Shown here: positions 56,853-64,000 of the stretch, one piece after another
Layout: the number at the start of each line of letters is the position of its first letter
Position numbering within the stretch: the stretch's first letter is position 1
Assembly: GCF_016650635.1 (NCBI RefSeq)
Contig: NZ_JAEKFI010000003.1
Span: 992,001 to 1,056,000 of the forward strand
Direction of reading: 5' to 3'
Length of the DNA stretch: 64,000 nt
DNA from: Pseudomonas sp. TH43
Lineage (GTDB): Bacteria; Pseudomonadota; Gammaproteobacteria; Pseudomonadales; Pseudomonadaceae
The notes under the pieces: model-generated
Database searches by the model: none
What the model saw: only the letters and a program-made list of their open reading frames with translations
Told to the model about the DNA's origin: nothing
Translations under genes and position numbers: made by a program

Positions 56853-57767
56853 ATGATGACCCTGCGTCAGATCCGTCACTTCATCGCCGTGGCCGAGACC
56901 GGCTCGATCTCCGCCGCCGCGCAAACCGCATTCATTTCCCAATCGACCCTGACCTTGGCGATCCAGCAACTGGAAGAGGAAATCGGCGTCAGCCTGTTCA
57001 GCCGCCATGCCAAGGGCATGACCCTTACGCACCAGGGGCACCAATTCCTACGCCAGGCGCACCTGATTCTCGCAACGGTGGACAACGCCAAGCGCAGCCT
57101 GCAACAGAGCACTGATCAGGTCGCCGGGCAGTTGATCGTCGGCGTGACCAGTCTGGTTGCCGGTTATTACCTGGCGGATCTACTCACCCGTTTTCAGCGC
57201 GCCTATCCCAACGTCGAGATCCGCGTGATGGAAGACGAGCGCCCCTACATCGAGCATTTGCTGGTCAGCGGCGAGATTGATGTCGGCGTGTTGATTCTCT
57301 CCAACCTCGAGGATCGTCACGCGTTGCAGACCGAAGTCCTGACCCACTCGCCGCACCGTTTGTGGCTCCCAGCCCAACATCCGCTGCTGGAGCACGACAG
57401 CATCAATCTCGCCGACGTCGCCCGCGAGCCGTTGATTCAACTCAACGTCGATGAAATGGATCGCAATGCCCAACGCCTATGGCGCGGCGCCGGGCTGCAA
57501 CCGAAGATCACCTTGAGAACCGCTTCCACCGAAGCCGTGCGAAGCCTTGTCGCGGCGGGCCTGGGCGTCTCGATTCAGCCAGACATGACTTATCGCCCAT
57601 GGTCACTGGAGGGCGACATCATCGAGGCGCGGCCCATCGCCGACCTCAATCAGACCCTCGACGTCGGTCTGGCCTGGCGCCGTGGCACCGCGCGGCCCGC
57701 TCTGGTCGATCCGTTCCTGACCGTCGCCCGTGAGCAACCCCACGGTGGACGCAAGCCATCTATTTAA
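56853..57767 (+). CDS. LysR-family transcriptional regulator
   Basis: A 304-aa LTTR. The winged HTH (MMTLRQIRHFIAVAETGSIS, AFISQSTLTLAIQQLEEEIG) occupies residues 1-60; the periplasmic-binding-protein-like effector domain runs from about 90 (LIVGVTSLVAGYYLADLLTR) to 295. The ATG-ATG start at 56853 was chosen since upstream codons show no family match. It lies 101 nt before and co-directional with the aldehyde dehydrogenase gene, so it probably controls the polyamine-type genes that follow. Inducer unknown. Confidence 0.88.
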   Translation: MMTLRQIRHFIAVAETGSISAAAQTAFISQSTLTLAIQQLEEEIGVSLFSRHAKGMTLTHQGHQFLRQAHLILATVDNAKRSLQQSTDQVAGQLIVGVTSLVAGYYLADLLTRFQRAYPNVEIRVMEDERPYIEHLLVSGEIDVGVLILSNLEDRHALQTEVLTHSPHRLWLPAQHPLLEHDSINLADVAREPLIQLNVDEMDRNAQRLWRGAGLQPKITLRTASTEAVRSLVAAGLGVSIQPDMTYRPWSLEGDIIEARPIADLNQTLDVGLAWRRGTARPALVDPFLTVAREQPHGGRKPSI

Positions 57768-57868
57768 TCGAATGCTGCCTTCAGTATTTAGAATTTGTCG
57801 ACCTCGGAGCCGCGCACTAGTCTTGCTGCATCTATAAGACGGTCGGCTCCCGATATCAGGGAGCAACA

Positions 57869-59356
57869 ATGGCCACACAAGAAAAGAGAACGCGGAAAAT
57901 GGCTGGCGCGCAGACCCCGATGTGTACCGCGTTGTTGATCGACGGCGAACTGGTCGCTGGCGAAGGCTTTGTCGAGCCGATCCTCAACCCGGCCACTGGT
58001 GAAATCCTTACGCACATCGCCGAGGCCAGCACCGAGCAGGTCGAAGCCGCGATCCTCGCCGCCCACCGTGCCTTCGCCGAATGGTCGCGCACCACGCCGC
58101 AGCAACGTTCAAATCTGTTGCTGGACATCGCCAACGCCGTCGAAAAACACGCCGACCACCTCGCCCGCCTTGAATCACTGAATTGCGGCAAACCGTTGCA
58201 CCTTGCGCGTCAGGACGATTTGACTGCGACCGTCGATGTGTTCCGTTTCTTCGCCGGCGCTGTGCGTTGCCAGACCGGACAGCTCAGCGGCGAATACCTG
58301 CCGGGCTACACCAGCATGGTGCGTCGCGATCCGATTGGCGTGGTCGCCTCGATCGCGCCGTGGAATTACCCGATCATGATGGCCGCGTGGAAAATCGCCC
58401 CGGCCCTCGCCGCAGGCAACACACTGGTGTTCAAGCCGTCCGAACACACGCCGCTGTCGATCCTTGCACTGGCGCCAGCGCTGGCCGCAATCCTCCCGCG
58501 TGGGGTGATCAACATTATCTGCGGTGGCGGTGAAGGCGTCGGCAGCCACTTGGTCGGCCACGCCAAAGTGCGCATGGTCTCGCTGACCGGCGATATCGTC
58601 ACTGGACAGAAAATTCTTCAGGCCGCCGCAAAAACCCTCAAACGCACACACCTCGAACTCGGTGGCAAAGCCCCGGTGATCGTCTGCAACGACGCCGACA
58701 TTCAAGCGGTGGTCGAAGGCGTGCGCACCTACGGTTACTACAACGCCGGGCAAGACTGCACCGCCGCTTGCCGGATCTACGCGCAGGCCGGGATTCACGA
58801 CAAATTGGTCGCCGAACTCGGCGCCGCCGTCAGCAGCCTGCGCTTCGCCGGCAAACGTGATGCCGACAACGAGATCGGCCCGCTGATCAGTACTCGCCAG
58901 CGCGACCGCGTGGCCAGTTTCGTCGAGCGCGCTCTCGGTCAGCCGCACATCGAACGCGTGACCGGTGCAGCCGTGCATTCCGGCGCCGGTTTCTACTATC
59001 AACCGACGCTGCTCGCCGGTTGCAAACAGACTGATGAAATCGTCCAGCGCGAAGTGTTCGGCCCGGTGGTTACCGTGACTCGCTTCGACGAACTCGCGCA
59101 GGCCGTCGACTGGGCCAACGACTCCGAATACGGCCTCGCCTCGTCGGTGTGGACACAGAATCTGGATAAGGCGATGCAGGTTGCCGCGCGCCTGCAATAC
59201 GGCTGCACGTGGATCAACAGCCATTTCATGCTGGTCAGCGAAATGCCCCACGGCGGGCTGAAACGCTCCGGTTACGGCAAAGACTTATCCAGTGATTCGC
59301 TGCAGGACTACAGCGTGGTGCGGCACATCATGGCCCGCCACGGCCAGCATCTCTGA
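57869..59356 (+). CDS. Aldehyde dehydrogenase, aminobutyraldehyde type
   Basis: A 495-aa NAD(P)-dependent aldehyde dehydrogenase. Motifs: VASIAPWNYPIMMAAWKIAP (cofactor site), FKPSEHTPLS, VSLTGDIVTGQKI, the catalytic Glu in LELGGKAPVIV and the catalytic Cys in NAGQDCTAACRIY, and GGLKRSGYGKD. Sequence flavour is of gamma-aminobutyraldehyde/betaine-aldehyde dehydrogenases. GGGAG precedes the ATG. The adjacent polyamine-type transporter and the second related dehydrogenase at 63809 suggest a role in putrescine-derived aldehyde oxidation to GABA. Confidence 0.88.
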   Translation: MATQEKRTRKMAGAQTPMCTALLIDGELVAGEGFVEPILNPATGEILTHIAEASTEQVEAAILAAHRAFAEWSRTTPQQRSNLLLDIANAVEKHADHLARLESLNCGKPLHLARQDDLTATVDVFRFFAGAVRCQTGQLSGEYLPGYTSMVRRDPIGVVASIAPWNYPIMMAAWKIAPALAAGNTLVFKPSEHTPLSILALAPALAAILPRGVINIICGGGEGVGSHLVGHAKVRMVSLTGDIVTGQKILQAAAKTLKRTHLELGGKAPVIVCNDADIQAVVEGVRTYGYYNAGQDCTAACRIYAQAGIHDKLVAELGAAVSSLRFAGKRDADNEIGPLISTRQRDRVASFVERALGQPHIERVTGAAVHSGAGFYYQPTLLAGCKQTDEIVQREVFGPVVTVTRFDELAQAVDWANDSEYGLASSVWTQNLDKAMQVAARLQYGCTWINSHFMLVSEMPHGGLKRSGYGKDLSSDSLQDYSVVRHIMARHGQHL

Positions 59357-59439
59357 CTACGCTAATAACAAGCCGAAAACGGCACGCTTCACCGCGTTCA
59401 AAACTGCCCCGACCATAATTTAAAGAAGAGGGTTTAACC

Positions 59440-60591
59440 ATGTTCGTGCACAAGACCGCACTGCTCAGTGCAATCACCACGGCCCTGCTCGCCAGCGCTA
59501 GCCTGCAAGCTGCCGAGCCGTTAAAGGCTGTCGGCGCTGGCGAAGGTCAGCTGGATATCGTCGCTTGGCCGGGTTACATCGAACGTGGTGAGAGCGACAA
59601 GGCCTACGACTGGGTGACCGGTTTCGAGCAGGAAACCGGCTGCAAGGTCAATGTGAAAACCGCCGCCACCTCGGACGAAATGGTCAGCCTGATGGCCAAG
59701 GGCGGTTACGACCTGGTGACCGCGTCGGGCGATGCGTCGCTGCGGTTGATCGTCGGCAAGCGTGTGCAACCGATCAACACCGCGTTGATCCCGAACTGGA
59801 AAACCCTCGATCCGCGCTTGAAAGATGCGCCGTGGTACGTGGTCAACAATCAGACCTACGGCACCCCGTACCAATGGGGCCCGAACGTGCTGATGTACAA
59901 CACCAATGTATTCAAGACCGCGCCGACTAGTTGGAACGTGGTGTTCGCCGCGCAGGATCTGCCCGACGGCAAGCCGAACAAGGGCCGCGTGCAGGCCTAT
60001 GACGGCCCGATTTACATCGCCGACGCGGCGCTATATCTGAAATCGACCAAGCCTGAATTGGGCATCAAGGATCCGTACCAACTCACCGAAGATCAGTACA
60101 AAGCCGTGCTCGATCTGTTGCGCGCGCAGCAGCCGCTGATCCACCGCTACTGGCATGACACCACGGTGCAGATGAGCGACTTCAAGAACGAAGGCGTAGT
60201 TGCATCAAGCGCCTGGCCGTATCAGGTCAACGGCCTGATGAACGAGAAGCAGCCGATTGCTTCGACCATTCCGAAAGAAGGCGCTACGGGCTGGGCCGAC
60301 ACCACCATGTTGCACGCCGAGGCCAAGCACCCGAACTGCGCGTACAAGTGGATGGACTGGTCGCTGAAACCGAAAGTCCAGGGTGATGTGGCGGCGTGGT
60401 TTGGTTCGCTACCGGCGGTGCCGGCAGCGTGCAAGGAGAGCGAACTGCTCGGTGCTGAAGGTTGCAAGACCAACGGGTTTGATCAGTTCGACAAGATCGC
60501 TTTCTGGAAAACCCCGCAGGCTGAAGGTGGCAAGTTTGTGCCGTATAGCCGCTGGACGCAGGACTACATCGCGATCATGGGCGGTAGATAA
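59440..60591 (+). CDS. Polyamine-type ABC transporter, periplasmic binding protein (YdcS-like)
   Basis: A 383-aa substrate-binding protein with a cleavable signal peptide (residues 1-24, ending SLQA-AEP). The PotD/YdcS fold is shown by LDIVAWPGYIERGE, FEQETGCKVNVKTAATSDEM, GGYDLVTASGDASLRLIVGK and YGTPYQWGPNVLMYNTNVF. AAGAAGAGGG upstream is a good ribosome site. It is first in the transporter set, followed by a 254-bp repeat-rich gap before the ATPase gene. Confidence 0.9.
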   Translation: MFVHKTALLSAITTALLASASLQAAEPLKAVGAGEGQLDIVAWPGYIERGESDKAYDWVTGFEQETGCKVNVKTAATSDEMVSLMAKGGYDLVTASGDASLRLIVGKRVQPINTALIPNWKTLDPRLKDAPWYVVNNQTYGTPYQWGPNVLMYNTNVFKTAPTSWNVVFAAQDLPDGKPNKGRVQAYDGPIYIADAALYLKSTKPELGIKDPYQLTEDQYKAVLDLLRAQQPLIHRYWHDTTVQMSDFKNEGVVASSAWPYQVNGLMNEKQPIASTIPKEGATGWADTTMLHAEAKHPNCAYKWMDWSLKPKVQGDVAAWFGSLPAVPAACKESELLGAEGCKTNGFDQFDKIAFWKTPQAEGGKFVPYSRWTQDYIAIMGGR

Positions 60592-60619
60592 GCCCGAGAG
60601 CACCTCGGTCGAGCTCCCT

Positions 60620-60735
60620 TTCCCCCTCGCCCCTCTGGGGGAGAGGGCTGGGGGTGAGGGGGTAGCTTTTGACCTTGCCCTTGATCTCAGAGCAATGGCC
60701 GAAACCCCTGCCCTCTCCCGGAGGGAGAGGGAGCT
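60620..60735. repeat. 'CCCTCTCCC' palindromic repeats after the binding-protein gene
   Basis: CCCCTCTGGGGGAGAGGGCT with GGGGGTGAGGG, and a second unit GCCCTCTCCCGGAGGGAGAG. Same family as 13958 and 21128. Stems here may stabilise the binding-protein mRNA end. Confidence 0.7.
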
Positions 60736-60762
60736 AAAAGCAATCTCAGCGCCCTGCACACC

Positions 60763-60796
60763 TACTGTAGGAGCTGCCGCAGGCTGCGATCTTTTC
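60763..60796. repeat. Single REP unit of the 17401 family
   Basis: CTGTAGGAGCTGCCGCAGGC then TGCGATCTTTTCGA, unpaired. It lies in the same gap, about 50 nt before the ATPase gene. Confidence 0.7.
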
Positions 60797-60845
60797 GACG
60801 CACACACGACTTTTTTGAAAGCCCGCTTTACCGGAGCACCGCACC

Positions 60846-61883
60846 ATGACGCTTGCAGTCCAGTTCACCAACGTTTCCCGGCAATTCGGCGAAGTGAAGG
60901 CCGTTGACCGGGTTTCCATCGATATCCAGGACGGCGAGTTCTTTTCCATGCTCGGCCCTTCCGGCTCGGGCAAAACCACCTGCCTGCGCCTGATCGCCGG
61001 GTTCGAACAACCGAGCGCCGGCTCGATCCGCATTCACGGCGCCGAAGCGGCCGGTTTGCCGCCATACCAACGTGACGTCAACACGGTGTTTCAGGATTAC
61101 GCGCTGTTCCCGCACATGAACGTCCTCGACAACGTCGCCTACGGGTTGAAGGTCAAAGGCGTCGGCAAAACCGAACGGCATAAACGCGCAGAAGAAGCCT
61201 TGGACATGGTCGCCCTCGGCGGTTACGGCGCACGCAAACCGGTGCAACTGTCTGGCGGCCAACGCCAGCGTGTCGCCCTCGCCCGCGCCTTGGTCAACCG
61301 TCCGCGCGTGTTGTTGCTGGATGAACCTTTGGGCGCGCTGGATCTGAAACTGCGTGAGCAAATGCAAAGCGAATTAAAGAAGCTGCAACGCCAACTCGGC
61401 ATCACCTTCATCTTCGTCACCCACGATCAAACCGAAGCGCTGTCGATGTCCGATCGCGTGGCCGTGTTCAACAAGGGCCGCATCGAGCAGGTCGACACGC
61501 CGCGAAATCTGTACATGAAACCGACCACCACATTCGTCGCCGAATTCGTCGGCACCTCGAACGTGATTCGTGGTGATCTGGCCCGCCAAATCAGCGGTCA
61601 TCCGCAGCCGTTTTCGATCCGCCCGGAACACGTGCGTTTCGCCGAGGGCCCACTCGCCAGCCACGAAATCGAAGTCAGCGGTCTGCTCCATGACATCCAG
61701 TACCAGGGCAGCGCCACCCGTTATGAATTGAAGCTGGAAAACGGTCAGACCCTGAGCATCAGTCACGCCAACAATCAGTGGATCGACAGCAGCGCGCAAC
61801 ATCAGACCGGCCAGCGCCTGAGCGCACGGTGGGCGCGGGAAGCGATGATTCCACTGCACGACACCGTGACGAGCGGGGTGTGA
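60846..61883 (+). CDS. Polyamine-type ABC transporter, ATP-binding protein (PotA/YdcT-like)
   Basis: A 345-aa ATPase: Walker A GPSGSGKTT (residues about 38-46), Q-loop FQDYALFPHMNVLDN, signature LSGGQRQRVALARALV, Walker B VLLLDEPLGALD, switch His in VTHDQTEALSMSDRV, and a C-terminal TOBE domain (FSIRPEHVRFAEG). It powers the importer with permeases that follow at 1-nt spacing. Confidence 0.93.
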   Translation: MTLAVQFTNVSRQFGEVKAVDRVSIDIQDGEFFSMLGPSGSGKTTCLRLIAGFEQPSAGSIRIHGAEAAGLPPYQRDVNTVFQDYALFPHMNVLDNVAYGLKVKGVGKTERHKRAEEALDMVALGGYGARKPVQLSGGQRQRVALARALVNRPRVLLLDEPLGALDLKLREQMQSELKKLQRQLGITFIFVTHDQTEALSMSDRVAVFNKGRIEQVDTPRNLYMKPTTTFVAEFVGTSNVIRGDLARQISGHPQPFSIRPEHVRFAEGPLASHEIEVSGLLHDIQYQGSATRYELKLENGQTLSISHANNQWIDSSAQHQTGQRLSARWAREAMIPLHDTVTSGV

Positions 61884-61884
61884 C

Positions 61885-62820
61885 ATGAGCACGCTCGCGA
61901 TGACTGCATCGCCGCCGTTGCGCAGGTTTTCCAACCTGCTCTACCGCAAGCCGAATCTGTATCTGTCGATGCTGCTGGTGCCGCCGCTGCTGTGGTTCGG
62001 CGCGATTTATCTCGGCTCGCTGCTGGTGCTGTTGTGGCAGGGTTTCTACACCTTCGACGACTTCACCATGGCGGTTACTCCGGACCTGACCCTGGCCAAT
62101 TTTGCCGCGCTGTTTCAGCCGTCGAACTTCGACATCATCCTGCGCACGCTGAGCATGGCCATCGTCGTATCGATCGCCAGCGCCATCGTCGCGTTCCCGA
62201 TTGCCTACTACATGGCGCGCTATACCACCGGCAAAACCAAGGCGTTTTTCTACATCGCGGTGATGATGCCGATGTGGGCCAGTTACATCGTCAAGGCGTA
62301 TGCGTGGACGTTGCTGTTGGCCAAGGGCGGTGTGGCGCAGTGGTTCGTGCAGCACCTGGGGCTGGAGCCGGTATTGCAGTTCATTCTGGGGATTCCCGGC
62401 GTCGGCGGCAGCACCTTGTCGACCTCGCATCTGGGACGGTTCATGGTGTTTGTCTACATCTGGCTGCCGTTCATGATTCTGCCGATTCAAGCGTCGCTGG
62501 AACGTCTGCCGCCGTCGCTGTTGCAGGCCTCCGCTGACTTGGGCGCGAAGCCGCGTCAGACCTTTATGCAGGTGATCTTGCCGCTGTCGATTCCGGGCAT
62601 TGCCGCCGGTTCGATCTTCACGTTTTCGCTGACCTTGGGCGACTTCATCGTGCCGCAACTGGTGGGGCCGCCGGGCTACTTCGTCGGCAGCATGGTGTAT
62701 GCGCAGCAGGGTGCGATCGGCAACATGCCGATGGCGGCGGCGTTCACGCTGGTGCCGATTGTGTTGATCGCGGTTTACCTGTCCATCGTCAAACGACTGG
62801 GAGCCTTCGATGCGCTCTAA
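61885..62820 (+). CDS. Polyamine-type ABC transporter permease 1 (YdcU/PotB-like)
   Basis: A 311-aa inner-membrane permease with about six helices and a periplasmic loop ([20 protein letters not shown]). The EAA-type ATPase contact loop is [20 protein letters not shown] (about 215-235). Starts 1 nt after the ATPase stop and overlaps the next permease by 11 nt. Confidence 0.92.
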   Translation: MSTLAMTASPPLRRFSNLLYRKPNLYLSMLLVPPLLWFGAIYLGSLLVLLWQGFYTFDDFTMAVTPDLTLANFAALFQPSNFDIILRTLSMAIVVSIASAIVAFPIAYYMARYTTGKTKAFFYIAVMMPMWASYIVKAYAWTLLLAKGGVAQWFVQHLGLEPVLQFILGIPGVGGSTLSTSHLGRFMVFVYIWLPFMILPIQASLERLPPSLLQASADLGAKPRQTFMQVILPLSIPGIAAGSIFTFSLTLGDFIVPQLVGPPGYFVGSMVYAQQGAIGNMPMAAAFTLVPIVLIAVYLSIVKRLGAFDAL

Positions 62821-63637
62821 TTCAGAAAAGCAGGGGGAGAAAGCCTCTCTAGGCCTGAAAATCGCAGCCTGGGGCGGGCTGGTGTTTCTGCACTTCCCGA
62901 TCCTGATCATATTTCTTTACGCCTTCAACACGGAGGAAGCGGCGTTCAGCTTTCCACCGAAGGGTTTCACGCTGCACTGGTTCAGCGTCGCTTTTTCGCG
63001 GCCTGATGTTCTAGAGGCAATCAAGCTTTCATTGCAGATCGCAGCCATCGCCACACTGATTGCAATGGTGCTCGGTACGTTGGCTTCGGCAGCGTTGTAC
63101 CGCCGCGATTTCTTCGGCAAACAGGGCATTTCACTGATGCTGATTTTGCCGATTGCATTGCCGGGGATCATCACCGGGATCGCCCTGCTAGCGACGTTCA
63201 AGACGCTGGGGATCGAGCCGGGGATGTTCACCATCATCGTTGGCCACGCGACCTTCTGCGTGGTGATCGTCTACAACAACGTCATCGCCCGTTTGCGCCG
63301 CACTTCGCACAGTTTGATCGAGGCCTCGATGGACCTCGGCGCCGACGGCTGGCAGACCTTTCGCTACATCATCCTGCCAAACCTCGGCTCGGCGTTGCTC
63401 GCCGGCGGCATGTTGGCGTTTGCGTTGTCGTTCGACGAAATCATCGTCACCACGTTCACCGCAGGCCATGAACGTACGTTGCCGTTGTGGCTGCTCAACC
63501 AACTGAGCCGGCCACGGGATGTGCCGGTGACCAACGTCGTCGCGATGCTGGTGATGATGGTGACCATGCTGCCGATTCTCGGCGCGTATTACCTGACGCG
63601 CGGTGGCGAAAGCGTCGCGGGCAGCGGCGGCAAATAA
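62810..63637 (+). CDS. Polyamine-type ABC transporter permease 2 (YdcV/PotC-like)
   Basis: A 275-aa permease with about six helices; the N-terminal part [20 protein letters not shown] is typical of PotC/YdcV proteins, and the EAA loop is [20 protein letters not shown]. Overlaps permease 1 by 11 nt. Completes the importer (binding protein, ATPase, two permeases). Confidence 0.92.
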   Translation: MRSNSEKQGEKASLGLKIAAWGGLVFLHFPILIIFLYAFNTEEAAFSFPPKGFTLHWFSVAFSRPDVLEAIKLSLQIAAIATLIAMVLGTLASAALYRRDFFGKQGISLMLILPIALPGIITGIALLATFKTLGIEPGMFTIIVGHATFCVVIVYNNVIARLRRTSHSLIEASMDLGADGWQTFRYIILPNLGSALLAGGMLAFALSFDEIIVTTFTAGHERTLPLWLLNQLSRPRDVPVTNVVAMLVMMVTMLPILGAYYLTRGGESVAGSGGK

Positions 63638-63665
63638 CCGAATAACCACTGAAAAAACCGAATCC

Positions 63666-63756
63666 CTGTAGGAGTGAGCCTGCTCGCGATAGCGGTGTGT
63701 CAGTCACAGCAATATTGAACATGACGACGCTATCGCGAGCAGGCTCACTCCTACAG
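63666..63756. repeat. REPIN: inverted pair with long arms
   Basis: CTGTAGGAGTGAGCCTGCTC with GCGATAGCG, and its reverse complement ending at 63756. Almost the same element as 15395-15486. Confidence 0.88.
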
Positions 63757-63808
63757 TTGAAATCGGTTTCTTCTGAAAAATAACAATTGCTTCAAAGAGG
63801 ACAAAACC

Positions 63809-64000
63809 ATGCAAACCCAACTCTTGATCAACGGCCAACTGGTCACCGGTGAAGGCCCGGCGCAACCAGTGCTCAACCCTTCGCGTGGCGAAGTGCTGGT
63901 AGAGATCAACGAAGCCACCGAGGCCCAGGTCGACGCCGCCGTGCGTGCCGCCGACAACGCCTTCGCCGATTGGTCGCAAACCGCGGCGAAAGACCGCTCC
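63809..64000 (+). CDS. Aldehyde dehydrogenase, N-terminal part, runs off the window
   Basis: 64 codons are present: MQTQLLINGQLVTGEGPAQP, then LNPSRGEVLVEINEATEAQV and NAFADWSQTAAKDRS, the start of a gamma-aminobutyraldehyde dehydrogenase (PatD/YdcW-like). It resembles the N-terminus of the dehydrogenase at 57869. AGAGG at 63796-63800 precedes the ATG. It follows the permeases after a REPIN; the rest lies outside. Confidence 0.85.
   Translation, partial: MQTQLLINGQLVTGEGPAQPVLNPSRGEVLVEINEATEAQVDAAVRAADNAFADWSQTAAKDRS

Overview
The window looks like a chromosomal segment of a fluorescent-group Pseudomonas. It is GC-rich, carries many Pseudomonas-type REP/REPIN palindromes, and its gene order (mexK-mexJ-mexL, rsmJ, tsaB, adk, ppc, lptF-like gene, lysS, prfB, complete wsp operon) is the order I recall from the P. 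aeruginosa PA3676-PA3708 region. Species cannot be fixed from the sequence alone.

Region 1 (1-21025) is conserved core: an RND efflux pump with a divergent TetR repressor, rRNA and tRNA modification genes (rsmJ, tsaB), adenylate kinase, PEP carboxylase, two envelope lipoproteins (DUF4398 and OmpA/LptF type) behind an AlgU-like promoter, a lipoprotein alpha/beta hydrolase, a DUF1704 (QEGLA) protein, a TetR regulator, lysS, and prfB with its programmed +1 frameshift. Region 2 (21336-29784) is the seven-gene wspABCDEFR chemosensory operon, which controls c-di-GMP through the diguanylate cyclase WspR.

Region 3 (29785-55801) is an accessory type VI secretion island with no structural T6SS genes. 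A sigma-54-like promoter and a perfect 42-bp palindrome precede hcp. Then follow vgrG1 with toxin A and membrane immunity-like gene A1; a second A-type immunity gene (A2) split by a 1327-bp IS2-group element with an exact 5-bp duplication; a 5'-truncated vgrG2 with a DUF4123 adaptor, toxin B and two membrane immunity-like genes; a vgrG3 fragment leading into toxin C (one-base frameshift) and its immunity-like gene; then a truncated copy of that immunity gene, a decayed A-type toxin tail and an intact third A-type immunity gene (A3). Small Hcp C-terminal ORFs (43 and 55 aa) sit after A1 and A2, joined by ATGA overlaps. The island reads as a toxin-immunity array built by repeated recombination at hcp/vgrG homology. 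The toxins share N-terminal motifs (a MIX-like G-x-x-Y-V-x core and a later YS...WT motif) and have membrane-spanning C-terminal halves, which suggests VasX-like membrane-targeting effectors.

Region 4 (55819-64000) returns to core-like genes: a DUF533/TerB-like protein, a LysR regulator, an aldehyde dehydrogenase, a YdcSTUV-like polyamine ABC transporter and the start of a second aldehyde dehydrogenase. Together these suggest uptake of putrescine-type polyamines and oxidation of the aminoaldehydes made from them.
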